A stretch of 64,000 nucleotides of DNA from Erysipelothrix sp. HDW6C (GTDB lineage: Bacteria; Bacillota_I; Bacilli_A; Erysipelotrichales; Erysipelotrichaceae), in the NCBI RefSeq assembly GCF_011299615.1, contig NZ_CP049861.1, forward strand, positions 1,550,001 through 1,614,000. Reading direction: 5' to 3'. A program made the translations under genes and the position numbers. This document shows, one piece after another, positions 16,324 through 24,859 of this stretch. The notes beneath the pieces are model-generated. The model did no database searches. It was not told the DNA's origin and was given only the letters and a program-made list of their open reading frames with translations. Within the stretch, counting starts at the first letter, position 1, and the number at the start of each line of letters is the position of its first letter.

Positions 16324-18696
16324 TTAGCGAACTTCTACGCCAAATCGGCTCGTAAGTTCATCAGTAATTGATTTCATTATATCATTAATCTCTTCAACCT
16401 CGAGAGTTCGGTTTTGTCCAAACGATAATTCGAAGGCAATTGATTTTTTATCACCCAGTTTTTCAGATGTAAAGACATCAAAAACATTGAGGTCAACGAG
16501 ATAACGACGGGATGCTTTTTCAATCGCTTGAATCAAATCTTGAACTTTGATTGATGTATCGCAAAGGATTGCCAAGTCACGTTTCATAATTGGATATTTT
16601 GCAACTGGCGTCGCTTTTACAGCACCACTTTTTTGTGAGAGTAAGAAATCAAGATCAATTTCGACATAAACGGCATCTTTTAGATCCAATTCTTTGGCAA
16701 GTGTTGGGTGAATGTGTCCAATGACCCCCAAATGCTTGCGATTCAAAAGAATCTCCGCAGATTTATACGGATGGAGTGATGTTTCATCGATATTTTTGAC
16801 TTCAAATGAGAAACGTTTCTCACTGTAACCCAGTTTATCGAAAAGAGCCATTACAAGGCCTTTTAGGTTATAGAAATCGAGACTAACTGTTGTTTTAGTC
16901 CAGTTATCGTCAAACAATTGTCCTTGACCAATAATTCCCAAGCGCCATGTTTTTGCACCTTCAGCATAAATTGCACTGTGTTCAAAATACAAACCATCGA
17001 CAACTTTGTGTGAATTATTGTATGCCAGTACTTCCAACATTGATGGGAACAGTTGTGTACGAAGATAAGCTCGCTTATCACTGATCGGGCTCATTAAGCG
17101 AATTGCAGTTCCCAATGATTCCATTCCTTTTGTTTTTGCTTCATCAACGAGTGTATAGGAATTGATTTGATTTGCACCAAATCCAAGTAATGATGACTCA
17201 ATCAATCGGATTGATGTTTGAAAAGCACTCAGACTTCCTGAAGTTAAGTCCATTAATGGCAGGGTCTCTTCAAGAACATCATACCCAACAACGCGAATGA
17301 CTTCTTCAATCAAATCAACATCAATTGCAATATCCTTACGGAATGAAGGGATCGTACATGTTATTACATCTCCCTGTAATTGCGGTTCAAAGAACAATCG
17401 TTGGAATACATCAACAACCACATCTTGGCTCAAGGATGTTCCCAAATAGTCATTAATCCGTTTGGTTGTGATGGATACAGTTATCGGCGTTGTATCAAGT
17501 GAACCATATTTCACAGTTTCTTCGATTAACGAAGCATCTGCATAGTCAATTAAAAGTTGAACGGCACGGTCAACTGCCTTCTGTGTTCCTTTGTTATCCA
17601 TTGGTTTTGTAAAACGTGCCGACGCTTCACTGTTTAGACCCAAACGTGTTGCTGTCTTACGGACCGAAACATTATTAAAACGTGCTGCTTCAATAATGAT
17701 CCCACGCGATGTGCTTTGAATCATCGAGTTGCCCAACCCCATAATTCCCGCAATTCCGACAGGTGTTTCATCATTCATAATCATCAAGTCACCTGCTTGA
17801 ACCGCATATGTATTATCGTCAAGGGCTGCAAATTCTCCCGAGATATCATCACGAACACTTAACGTTTGATTTGCAAGGAAATCAATATCATAGAAATGGA
17901 GCGGTTGGCCCGTTTCCAACATTACAATGTTCGAAATATCAACCACATTATTAATCGGTTTCATTCCAGAACCAATTAGAGCTTCACGAATCCAAGCCGG
18001 TGATTCTTTGATTGTTACTGAACCAATAACCTTACCGTAGAACAACGGTGCTTTTTCAGTCTGCGAACTAATTTTTAATTGTGATGGTTTCCCAATATCA
18101 CTCTTGCCTTCATAATCTGGTATCGTCAATTCGCGGTTAAATAAGGCACTAATTTCATGTGCGATCGCGAAAATCGATAAAAAGTCCGAACGGTTTGGTG
18201 TTTGGGAAACATCCATGATTTCATCATCAAGACCCAATGCTATGGCAGGGTTGCTACCAGGTTCCGCTTTTGGCAAGACGACAATACCTTCCTTTTGTGC
18301 TTCAGTTTGGAATTTCTCTGCAACACCCAATTCATTAAGGGAGCAAATCATCCCTTTTGATTCAACACCACGAATGGTTGTTTCTTTAATCGTTAAATCT
18401 TTGAGTTCCGCACCCACAGTAGCAACAACAACATATTGACCTTTCGCAATATTACTTGCACCACATACAATTTGTTCGACATGCGTTCCCAAATCAACCT
18501 GTGTCACATTCAAGTGATCACTGTCAGGATGTGGTTCACATTCGAGAACATGACCTACAACAAGTTTGGTTCCTTGAATTAGTGTTGAAATCCCTTCAAC
18601 TTCAATTCCGGCATTGGTTAATGTGTCAGCGATTTCTGCTGTAGCAATGCCATCAATATTGACATAACGTCCTAATAATTTTCTACTAACTAACAT
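16324..18696 (-). CDS. pheT: phenylalanyl-tRNA synthetase beta subunit
   Basis: PheT forms the alpha2-beta2 enzyme with PheS, and carries editing and tRNA binding. Domain order in 790 residues: N-terminal tRNA-binding EMAP/OB domain (VVGHVLECEPHPDSDHLNVTQ near residues 46-66), B3/B4 editing region, B5 domain (RINDYLGTSL), catalytic-like core, and the C-terminal ferredoxin-fold anticodon-binding domain (KYPIMKRDLAILCD). TAGGAGGAAA precedes the ATG. It begins 9 bases after pheS. Confidence 0.97.
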   Translation of the reverse strand: MLVSRKLLGRYVNIDGIATAEIADTLTNAGIEVEGISTLIQGTKLVVGHVLECEPHPDSDHLNVTQVDLGTHVEQIVCGASNIAKGQYVVVATVGAELKDLTIKETTIRGVESKGMICSLNELGVAEKFQTEAQKEGIVVLPKAEPGSNPAIALGLDDEIMDVSQTPNRSDFLSIFAIAHEISALFNRELTIPDYEGKSDIGKPSQLKISSQTEKAPLFYGKVIGSVTIKESPAWIREALIGSGMKPINNVVDISNIVMLETGQPLHFYDIDFLANQTLSVRDDISGEFAALDDNTYAVQAGDLMIMNDETPVGIAGIMGLGNSMIQSTSRGIIIEAARFNNVSVRKTATRLGLNSEASARFTKPMDNKGTQKAVDRAVQLLIDYADASLIEETVKYGSLDTTPITVSITTKRINDYLGTSLSQDVVVDVFQRLFFEPQLQGDVITCTIPSFRKDIAIDVDLIEEVIRVVGYDVLEETLPLMDLTSGSLSAFQTSIRLIESSLLGFGANQINSYTLVDEAKTKGMESLGTAIRLMSPISDKRAYLRTQLFPSMLEVLAYNNSHKVVDGLYFEHSAIYAEGAKTWRLGIIGQGQLFDDNWTKTTVSLDFYNLKGLVMALFDKLGYSEKRFSFEVKNIDETSLHPYKSAEILLNRKHLGVIGHIHPTLAKELDLKDAVYVEIDLDFLLSQKSGAVKATPVAKYPIMKRDLAILCDTSIKVQDLIQAIEKASRRYLVDLNVFDVFTSEKLGDKKSIAFELSFGQNRTLEVEEINDIMKSITDELTSRFGVEVR

Positions 18697-18705
18697 AATT
18701 TCCTC

Positions 18706-19737
18706 CTACTCGTATCGTTTAAATTGTTCAATAAAGCGTTTGTCATTGATGTAGAACGAACGAATATCTTCAATTCCATATTTTAACATTGCAATGCGCT
18801 CGGCTCCCGCTCCAAATGCGAAACCTGTCAACTTTGGATCCTCGTATCCCGCATCACGCAATACTTGTGGGTGGACCATTCCGGCACCAAGAATTTCAAT
18901 CCAGCCTGTGTGTTTACAGACATTGCATCCTTTACCATCACAGATATGACACGAGACATCAACTTCAACTGATGGTTCTGTGAATTGGAAGTAAGATGGT
19001 CGGAAACGAATGACACGTGTTTCACCAAACATGCGTTTTGCGAAAAGTGACAGTGTTCCCTTTAGATCTGCAAGTGTGATACCATGACCGACTACCAAAC
19101 CTTCAACTTGAACAAATTGATGGGAGTGCGTTGCATCATCGTCATCACGTCGGTATACCTTACCTGGACAAATGACTTTAACCGGCACGCTTGGTGCATA
19201 GGCTTCAAGAGCACGTGTTTGAATTGCAGTGGTATGCGTTCTTAACAATGTGTGTTCGTCAATGTAGAACGTATCTTGCATTTCACGTGCTGGGTGATCG
19301 TGGGGAATATTTGCCCGTTCAAAGTTATAGAGGTCAAGTTCAACTTCATCCCCTTCGACAACCTTGTATCCCATTTCTTGAAAGAAGGTTTCGATTTCTC
19401 TTTGAATGAGAACCAATGGGTTTTGAGCGCCCATAACAAACTTGGTTCCTGGCAATGTTACATCAATTGCATCCCGTTGCATGTCTTCCTTAAGTTTCAA
19501 TGCCTCAAGTGTTGCAACTTTTGCTTTGAGTGCCGTTTCTAAAGCTTCTTTAACTTCATTAACGCGTTTCCCAAATAATGGTTTTTCTTCATTCGAAAGA
19601 TCCTTCATTTGACCCATCGCTTTGGTGAGAGCACCTTTCTTACTGAGAAACTCAATACGAACATCATTGAGTGTTTCGAGTACATCTGCAGACTCAATTG
19701 CTTGAAGGCCTGCTTCCATAATTTTCTTTAAATCCAT
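18706..19737 (-). CDS. pheS: phenylalanyl-tRNA synthetase alpha subunit
   Basis: PheS is the catalytic subunit charging tRNA-Phe. It has the N-terminal coiled coil (residues 1-90), class II motif 2 region (VYRRDDDDATHSHQF), and motif 3 GFAFGAGAERIAMLKYGI. A four-cysteine cluster CHICDGKGCNVC sits in the conserved position. At 343 residues it has the usual length. AAGGAGGAGAATT precedes the ATG. Expression is governed by the T-box leader directly upstream. Confidence 0.97.
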   Translation of the reverse strand: MDLKKIMEAGLQAIESADVLETLNDVRIEFLSKKGALTKAMGQMKDLSNEEKPLFGKRVNEVKEALETALKAKVATLEALKLKEDMQRDAIDVTLPGTKFVMGAQNPLVLIQREIETFFQEMGYKVVEGDEVELDLYNFERANIPHDHPAREMQDTFYIDEHTLLRTHTTAIQTRALEAYAPSVPVKVICPGKVYRRDDDDATHSHQFVQVEGLVVGHGITLADLKGTLSLFAKRMFGETRVIRFRPSYFQFTEPSVEVDVSCHICDGKGCNVCKHTGWIEILGAGMVHPQVLRDAGYEDPKLTGFAFGAGAERIAMLKYGIEDIRSFYINDKRFIEQFKRYE

Positions 19738-19756
19738 AATTCTCCTCCTTAAACAT

Positions 19757-19970
19757 AAAAAAATACCGCACGTCCAGGAACGTCGAGCGCGGTACCATCC
19801 TGATTTATACTTTTGTATACATCTCTAGTCGTTTTTAACGCAAACGGTACGAGAGTGATTAGCTCCTCTTCAAGGTGAATTCGCAAACACTACCATCAAC
19901 AACTCTCATCTGTGTTGTTGTTTCTGTAAAAGTGACCTGTTTGTTACTATTCCTTTTCAACGATTTATAT
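19757..19970 (-). promoter_or_regulatory. T-box riboswitch of pheST (tRNA-Phe responsive)
   Basis: The leader has the T-box consensus AGGATGGTACCGCG (19801-19788), whose UGGU would pair with the uncharged ACCA end of tRNA-Phe. It overlaps a terminator: UACCGC (19794-19789) pairs with GCGGUA (19769-19764) over an inner ACGU/ACGU stem and a U run. A likely specifier codon TTC (Phe) occurs in GCGAATTCACC, and AGTAAC/GAGAG-like stem I elements lie nearer the 5' end. Uncharged tRNA-Phe should favour the antiterminator and switch pheST on. Confidence 0.93.
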
Positions 19971-19977
19971 CTTCTCT

Positions 19978-20006
19978 ATTATACCGACTTTACCCTTATT
20001 ATTCAA
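19978..20006 (-). promoter_or_regulatory. promoter of the pheST T-box leader
   Basis: TTGAAT (20006-20001) and TATAAT (19983-19978) are 17 bases apart. The -35 lies inside the last codons of the upstream hydrolase gene. Confidence 0.82.
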
Positions 20007-20640
20007 GGTACTCTTCCGAAAGGAAAGAATTATAAAATGATGTCAGTTTTTCTGCGAGCAATTTCGGATTATCCTCATTTACTGCATGACCTGAATCATC
20101 AACTTCGACATACCCATGCCTAGTAAATGAACTCAGCATGTATGATGATTTCTTATTTGCTTTATCCTTGCTCCCACACATAACACAAGACGGAAAATTG
20201 AACGGCGTGAGTCGATTACTAAAATCCAATGGGGCCATAGACTGTGTGAGTGTGAGAACATCATGCTTGTTAAAACCCATAGTTTTAAATGCACGTTGTG
20301 GGAGCAGTCTGAAAATGGTATTTTGGACACTCATAAGAGCTCTTGGCATTTTGAACTGAGGTGCAATCAACACAAGAGACGCGATTCTTTCCGGATAATC
20401 AAGAGCATAGTTTAATGCAAGTATCGCTCCAAGCGAGAGTCCGCATAGATGTATTTTTTTTTGGTTCTGTGACCACGCCAAAACACAGGATTCATAGAGG
20501 TTTGTATAGGTGACCGGTTTTCCATTCAATAGTTCCAAAAAATCAGGTGTCTGAACTGAATCATACTGGTTCAGTTGCACAAGCGTTCTCTCCCACGCTT
20601 GGCATGTCTGTCCCAATCCATGGATAAATACAAAGGTCAT
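19999..20640 (-). CDS. alpha/beta hydrolase
   Basis: A 213-residue alpha/beta-hydrolase fold protein of unknown substrate. The oxyanion motif FIHGLGQT is at the N-terminus, the nucleophile elbow is GLSLG with serine, and the late DDSGHAVNED carries the catalytic histidine; the acid is likely the Asp in CGSKDKAN. The ATG at 20640 is preceded by GAGGA 7 bases upstream; an in-frame GTG at 20667 is less likely. No signal peptide is seen, so it should be cytoplasmic. Its 3' end overlaps the pheS promoter. MenH-like or lipase-like esterases are the nearest functional guesses. Confidence 0.85.
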   Translation of the reverse strand: MTFVFIHGLGQTCQAWERTLVQLNQYDSVQTPDFLELLNGKPVTYTNLYESCVLAWSQNQKKIHLCGLSLGAILALNYALDYPERIASLVLIAPQFKMPRALMSVQNTIFRLLPQRAFKTMGFNKHDVLTLTQSMAPLDFSNRLTPFNFPSCVMCGSKDKANKKSSYMLSSFTRHGYVEVDDSGHAVNEDNPKLLAEKLTSFYNSFLSEEYLE

Positions 20641-20709
20641 AGGAGTATCCTCATTTCTCATCTTCACCCATTTTATGCTAATTTAGCGCTTAGCGGGTGT
20701 ATTCTAAAA

Positions 20710-20735
20710 GAAAAAACCACGACCGCATCGTGGTT
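20710..20735 (-). terminator. terminator after znuB
   Basis: AACCACGA pairs with TCGTGGTT across a five-base loop and is followed by Ts on the minus strand. Confidence 0.88.
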
Positions 20736-20740
20736 AATAC

Positions 20741-21547
20741 TTATAGTTTACGGATACTGCGCGTAATGGATTTATAAAGAAGCAACAATACAAGTACCAC
20801 AACCCCAGTCATCACAATCGTTCCTCCGGGTGCTAGATCCAAATAGTACGAACTCGCAAGACCACCCCAAACAAACAAGAGTGAGAACGCGACAGCATAG
20901 AGCATTGTTGATTTATAACTTTTCCCAACCTGCATTGCACACGCGGTTGGCAATACCATTAACGACGAAACAATAAGGGCACCTACAATTCTTGACGCAA
21001 CAGATACTGTAATAGCTGTCAAGATCATGAAAATAAGATTCATGCGATTTACACTAATTCCTGATAAGTGTGCCGATGTTTCATCAAATGCAATGAAGAA
21101 GAATTCCCGATAGAAATACAAGGATGCGGCGATGACGACAATGCTAAGTATTACCGCTAACATATTATCCGTTCCACCAATGGCAACGATACTTCCAAAA
21201 AGAAAAGAGTTGAAATTTGCGGGATTCGAAACAAATCCTAAAAGAATTGCTGAAAGCCCAATTCCAAAGGACATAATGATAGCAATCGCCAATTCTGAAT
21301 ACTTCCCAAAACGCTTTTGAATGAACTCAATACTAATTGCAGCAATTAATGACATAACGATTGCCCCTAAAAGTGGGTTTACATTGACAATCAATCCGAT
21401 TGCAATTCCACTAAGGGATACATGTGACAACGCATCACCAATCATCGACATGCGTTTGAAAACAACTACAACACCGATGAGAGGAATAATTACCGCAAGC
21501 AATCCCCCTACCATAAAGGCAGTTCTCATAAATTCAAATTTAAACAT
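20741..21547 (-). CDS. znuB: zinc/manganese ABC transporter permease
   Basis: A 268-residue ABC-3 family permease with about eight membrane helices, including the conserved segments GDALSHVSLSGIAIG and SSLMVLPTACAMQVG. It forms the membrane channel of the importer with the ATPase and the His-rich binding protein encoded just upstream. The start overlaps the ATPase gene by 8 bases. Zinc rather than manganese is preferred because of the His/Asp-rich loop in the binding protein and the Zur-like site. Confidence 0.93.
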   Translation of the reverse strand: MFKFEFMRTAFMVGGLLAVIIPLIGVVVVFKRMSMIGDALSHVSLSGIAIGLIVNVNPLLGAIVMSLIAAISIEFIQKRFGKYSELAIAIIMSFGIGLSAILLGFVSNPANFNSFLFGSIVAIGGTDNMLAVILSIVVIAASLYFYREFFFIAFDETSAHLSGISVNRMNLIFMILTAITVSVASRIVGALIVSSLMVLPTACAMQVGKSYKSTMLYAVAFSLLFVWGGLASSYYLDLAPGGTIVMTGVVVLVLLLLYKSITRSIRKL

Positions 21548-22214
21548 GCGATACCTCCGTTACGTGGCGGTCAGCAACTTCAAAGACACGATTGATGTGC
21601 GCCTTCTCATCAGCACTATGCGTAACCATCACGATGGTAATCTTGTGCACTGAGTTAATGTGATCTAAAAGCTCAAACAAACTTTCGATTGAAGCCTTAT
21701 CCAATCCACTTGTCGGTTCGTCAAGGAACATAACCTCAGGATCCATCATAAGTTCACGTGCAATAAGAACACGTTGGAGTTGTCCACCTGATAGATTTTC
21801 AATTAGGTCGTGCGCCTTGCCTTCCATGTCAACATGGCGCAACGCCGCCATCGCTTTGGTAACACGCTTTTTACTCGAGAAATTAAAGAAATTTCCGTTT
21901 TTCATTCGCAAGAGAACAATCTCCAATGCAGTTGCCGGAAAGGATGCAACTTTCAATAACCCTCCCTGTGGTACATAGCCAATTGATGAGAAGTTAATAA
22001 GGTCTTGAACATCAGAGCCAAAAAGCTTAATGACGCCTGTATTGGGAACATTAAACCCCAGCATTGCTTTCATGAGCGTTGACTTTCCCGATCCATTTGC
22101 GCCAACAAGCGCTACAAAGTCACCACGATTAATGGTAAGATTTACATTTTTTAGAATGTCCTCTTTCTCATATCCAAAGGACATATTTGAAATTTCAATG
22201 ACTGGCATCGACAT
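21540..22214 (-). CDS. znuC: zinc ABC transporter ATP-binding protein
   Basis: A 224-residue ABC ATPase: Walker A GANGSGKST, Q-loop YVPQGG, signature LSGGQLQRV, Walker B VMFLDEPTSGLD and switch histidine in VTHSADE. It powers zinc uptake through ZnuB. The ATG is preceded by AAGGAGGGG, which lies within the last codons of znuA; the two genes overlap by 20 bases. Confidence 0.94.
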   Translation of the reverse strand: MSMPVIEISNMSFGYEKEDILKNVNLTINRGDFVALVGANGSGKSTLMKAMLGFNVPNTGVIKLFGSDVQDLINFSSIGYVPQGGLLKVASFPATALEIVLLRMKNGNFFNFSSKKRVTKAMAALRHVDMEGKAHDLIENLSGGQLQRVLIARELMMDPEVMFLDEPTSGLDKASIESLFELLDHINSVHKITIVMVTHSADEKAHINRVFEVADRHVTEVSHV

Positions 22215-23118
22215 CGGTTAACCCCTCCTTCAAGGACTCTATGTTCTTTTGCATGAGTGTAAAATAATCTTGTTTGTCTTTAATTTGATCTCCGGTCAGA
22301 CTCTCAATCGTATAAAGTGGTAATACCGTCACACCCGTCTCTTTGACAACAACGTCCACAACTTTCGATGATTCAGTCGGAACCGCAAAAATCACCTTAA
22401 TATTGTTGTTTTCGATGTATTCAATCGCTAATTCAAGTTCTTTCGGCGTTGGTTCTTCACTTAACAGTCCTTGAATAACCCCTTTTTGAACCAAATCATA
22501 GTCATGGGCAAGATAAGCAAATGCAAGGTGGTCGACGAGAAACTCACGCGTTTGGACGCCTTCAATTGCAGTTCGGAAGTCTTTGTCCAAAGTTGACAAT
22601 GCCGTTGCATATACATCATAGTTCTTCGTGTAATATGCAGCATTATCCGGATCAATTTCTACGAGTTTGTCTTTTACAATCGCCATTTCTTTTTTAGCGT
22701 TCGTAGGGCTAAGCCATGTGTGGGGATCACTGACACCGTGGTCATGATCATCATGGTCGTGATCATCATGGTCTTGATTTTCAAGTAAAACTACACCATC
22801 ACTCACCGCTACTGTGGGAATATTCTTATCCGATAATGATTTTAGAACTGTTGGAACCCATGCTTCCAAACCTGCACCATGATAAATAAACAGATCCGAT
22901 TCTTGAATCGCAACCATATCTTTTGGACTGGGTTCAAAACTGTGGGCGTCTACACCATTTGGTAAAACGTTATGAACGCTTACTTTGTCGCCTCCAATTT
23001 TTGTTGCAAAATCATAAAGCGGATAAAAGCTTGTTACAATGTTAATTGTGTTGTTAGGTTTTGTTTGTGAACACCCCACCAAGAATAAAAGTGAAAGTGC
23101 AATGAGTCGTCTTTTCAT
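22195..23118 (-). CDS. znuA: zinc-binding lipoprotein of ABC importer
   Basis: A cluster A-I (ZnuA/AdcA/TroA) substrate-binding lipoprotein of 307 residues. The signal peptide ends in the lipobox LVGC (acylated Cys16), so it is anchored outside the membrane. Metal-binding histidines are seen in DAHSFEPSP, DPHTWLSP and VDHLAFAYLAHDY. A His/Asp-rich loop (DHDDHDHDDHDHG, about residues 117-129) is the hallmark of zinc-specific members. AGAT-GGAG precedes the ATG. Transcription starts at a consensus promoter whose start site is overlapped by a 7-1-7 inverted repeat that looks like a Zur box. Confidence 0.95.
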   Translation of the reverse strand: MKRRLIALSLLFLVGCSQTKPNNTINIVTSFYPLYDFATKIGGDKVSVHNVLPNGVDAHSFEPSPKDMVAIQESDLFIYHGAGLEAWVPTVLKSLSDKNIPTVAVSDGVVLLENQDHDDHDHDDHDHGVSDPHTWLSPTNAKKEMAIVKDKLVEIDPDNAAYYTKNYDVYATALSTLDKDFRTAIEGVQTREFLVDHLAFAYLAHDYDLVQKGVIQGLLSEEPTPKELELAIEYIENNNIKVIFAVPTESSKVVDVVVKETGVTVLPLYTIESLTGDQIKDKQDYFTLMQKNIESLKEGLTDVDASH

Positions 23119-23130
23119 AATATCTCCATT

Positions 23131-23145
23131 TGCAAATCATTCGCA
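23131..23145. promoter_or_regulatory. Zur-like operator (7-1-7 inverted repeat)
   Basis: TGCAAAT-C-ATTCGCA is an inverted repeat with one mismatch, in the 7-1-7 layout used by Fur-family repressors. It covers the predicted znuA transcription start, where a bound repressor would block polymerase. The identity of the regulator is inferred from the zinc genes it precedes. Confidence 0.65.
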
Positions 23146-23151
23146 ACAACA

Positions 23152-23180
23152 ATTATAGATACTCGTGTAATCTTTGTCAA
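23152..23180 (-). promoter_or_regulatory. promoter of znuACB
   Basis: A perfect TTGACA (23180-23175) and TATAAT (23157-23152) lie 17 bases apart. Such a strong promoter fits a repressor-controlled operon. Confidence 0.9.
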
Positions 23181-23232
23181 ACGAAACAATTCTATTTGAT
23201 GCAAATGCATACCAAGTTAGACATTTTTGAAC

Positions 23233-23238
23233 TATAAT
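23233..23238 (+). promoter_or_regulatory. -10 element of NADH oxidase promoter
   Basis: TATAAT lies 30 bases before the ATG; the -35 position is poor (ACCAAG), suggesting an activator or a weak promoter. A palindrome ATGCA-AA-TGCAT lies further upstream at about 23199-23210. Confidence 0.45.
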
Positions 23239-23267
23239 GTAGCAGTACATTTAAGGAGGTTATATGT

Positions 23268-24617
23268 ATGAAAGTTGTTGTTATTGGATGTACTCACGCA
23301 GGGACATCCGCAGTTAAAGCAATCTTAAAAGAAGCACCTGAGGCAGAGGTAAAAGTCTTCGAACGTAATGATAATGTATCATTCCTATCTTGCGGAATTG
23401 CACTCTATGTTGGTGGTGTTGTAAAAAATGCTCAAGAGCTATTTTACTCAAACCCAGAAGAATTAAAATCATTGGGTGCCAACGTAAACATGGAACACAA
23501 CGTAACAGACATTGATGTTGAAGCAAAGACTGTTGCAGTTACAAACATGCTTACAAACGAATCATTCACTGAGAGCTACGATAAACTAGTATTGACTACA
23601 GGTTCATGGCCAATTACCCCACCGATCCCAGGAATCGATGCGGAAAACATCTTGCTTTGCAAGAACTACAATCAGGCCAAAGAAATTATCGCACGCAAAG
23701 AAAAAGCAAATCGCATCGTCGTTGTTGGTGGTGGATACATTGGTATCGAACTTGTTGAAGCATTCGTTGAATCCGGTAAAGAAGTTACACTTATTGACGG
23801 ACTTGACCGCATTCTTAACAAGTACCTTGATCCAGAATTCACAGACTTACTCGAAGCAGATTTAAAAAACCGCGGTGTTAACATCGCCTTGAACCAAAGT
23901 GTTCAAGAATTTACTGCAGATGAAAATGGCAATGTGAAAACAGTTATTACATCAGCAGGCGAATTTGAAACAGACATGGTCATCATGTGTGTTGGATTCC
24001 GTCCAAGCAATGAACTTATTCAAGGAAAAGTCGACACGCTACCAAATGGCGCACTTCTTGTTAATGAGTACATGCAAACAAGTCGCCCTGAAATTTATGC
24101 AGCAGGCGACAACGTAGCGGTACATTATAATCCAAATGGCGAGCACGCTTATATCCCACTTGCAACAAATGCAGTTCGTATGGGAACCCTTGTCGGACGT
24201 AACATTGTTGAAAACAAAGTCAAATACCGTGGTACACAAGGTACATCCGGTCTTTACCTCTTCGGTTACAACATTGGTTCAACTGGTGTTACAGTTAACT
24301 CTGCACCGCACTTTGGTTTGGATGTTGATTCGGTTCTTGTTACAGACAACTACCGCCCTGAGTTCATGCCAACAACTGAAGAAGTCATGATGAAACTTGT
24401 TTACGAAAAAGGAACAGGTCGAATCGTTGGTGGACAAGTCATTTCAAAATATGACATTACACAATCTGCAAATACATTATCACTTGCAGTCCAAAACAAA
24501 ATGACAATTGAAGATCTCGCATACGTTGATTTCTTCTTCCAACCTCATTTTGATCGTCCATGGAACTACTTAAACATTCTTGCACAAGCAGCTGTTGAAA
24601 AAGAAAATTCTAAATAA
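23268..24617 (+). CDS. nox: NADH oxidase (water-forming) / CoA-disulfide reductase family
   Basis: A 449-residue FAD-dependent pyridine nucleotide-disulfide oxidoreductase. It has the FAD-binding VIGCTHAGTSAV at the N-terminus, a single redox-active Cys42 in SFLSCGIALY, an NADH-binding IVVVGGGYIGIELVE, the second FAD motif EIYAAGDN and the C-terminal dimerisation domain. A single active cysteine with this spacing is characteristic of Nox and Npx enzymes, which use NADH to reduce oxygen to water and regenerate NAD in bacteria without full respiration. CoA-disulfide reductase is the alternative. TAAGGAGG precedes the ATG; it is monocistronic and divergent from znuA. Confidence 0.93.
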   Translation: MKVVVIGCTHAGTSAVKAILKEAPEAEVKVFERNDNVSFLSCGIALYVGGVVKNAQELFYSNPEELKSLGANVNMEHNVTDIDVEAKTVAVTNMLTNESFTESYDKLVLTTGSWPITPPIPGIDAENILLCKNYNQAKEIIARKEKANRIVVVGGGYIGIELVEAFVESGKEVTLIDGLDRILNKYLDPEFTDLLEADLKNRGVNIALNQSVQEFTADENGNVKTVITSAGEFETDMVIMCVGFRPSNELIQGKVDTLPNGALLVNEYMQTSRPEIYAAGDNVAVHYNPNGEHAYIPLATNAVRMGTLVGRNIVENKVKYRGTQGTSGLYLFGYNIGSTGVTVNSAPHFGLDVDSVLVTDNYRPEFMPTTEEVMMKLVYEKGTGRIVGGQVISKYDITQSANTLSLAVQNKMTIEDLAYVDFFFQPHFDRPWNYLNILAQAAVEKENSK

Positions 24618-24618
24618 C

Positions 24619-24655
24619 AAAAAAAAGACGCGCTCACTTCTGAATGCGTCTTTTC
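24619..24655. terminator. bidirectional terminator after nox
   Basis: AAAAGACGC pairs with GCGTCTTTT across a 14-base loop, with A and T tracts on both sides; it also serves the convergent small membrane protein gene. Confidence 0.82.
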
Positions 24656-24780
24656 TATTGGTTTTTACTATCACGAATTGCATCAAACACTGCCTTATAG
24701 ACAATTTTGTACAGTAACCAAAATCCTGCAGCTATGATTGCGAAATACACACCAATCATCACAATACCACCGTCAATCAT
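24655..24780 (-). CDS. very small membrane protein (41 residues)
   Basis: A 41-residue single-pass membrane protein: an uncharged start (MIDGGIVMIG), one long hydrophobic helix VYFAIIAAGFWLLYKIVY and a charged tail FDAIRDSKNQ. I choose the ATG at 24780 because AAAGGATG lies 8 bases before it and a full promoter lies 22 bases upstream of that; a longer open frame to 24843 has no site. I do not recognise a family. It has its own promoter and terminator, which supports it being a real gene. Confidence 0.55.
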   Translation of the reverse strand: MIDGGIVMIGVYFAIIAAGFWLLYKIVYKAVFDAIRDSKNQ

Positions 24781-24801
24781 CCAATCACATCCTTTACCCC
24801 T

Positions 24802-24829
24802 ATTATACTGTGTTCGCTGGTATACACAA
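24802..24829 (-). promoter_or_regulatory. promoter of the 41-residue protein gene
   Basis: TTGTGT (24829-24824) and TATAAT (24807-24802), spacer 16 bases. Confidence 0.65.
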
Positions 24830-24833
24830 GTAT

Positions 24834-24859
24834 AAAAAAACACTTCAAATTGAAGTGTT
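24834..24859 (-). terminator. terminator after the Zn metallopeptidase gene
   Basis: AACACTTCA pairs with TGAAGTGTT, followed by a run of Ts on the minus strand. Confidence 0.88.
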
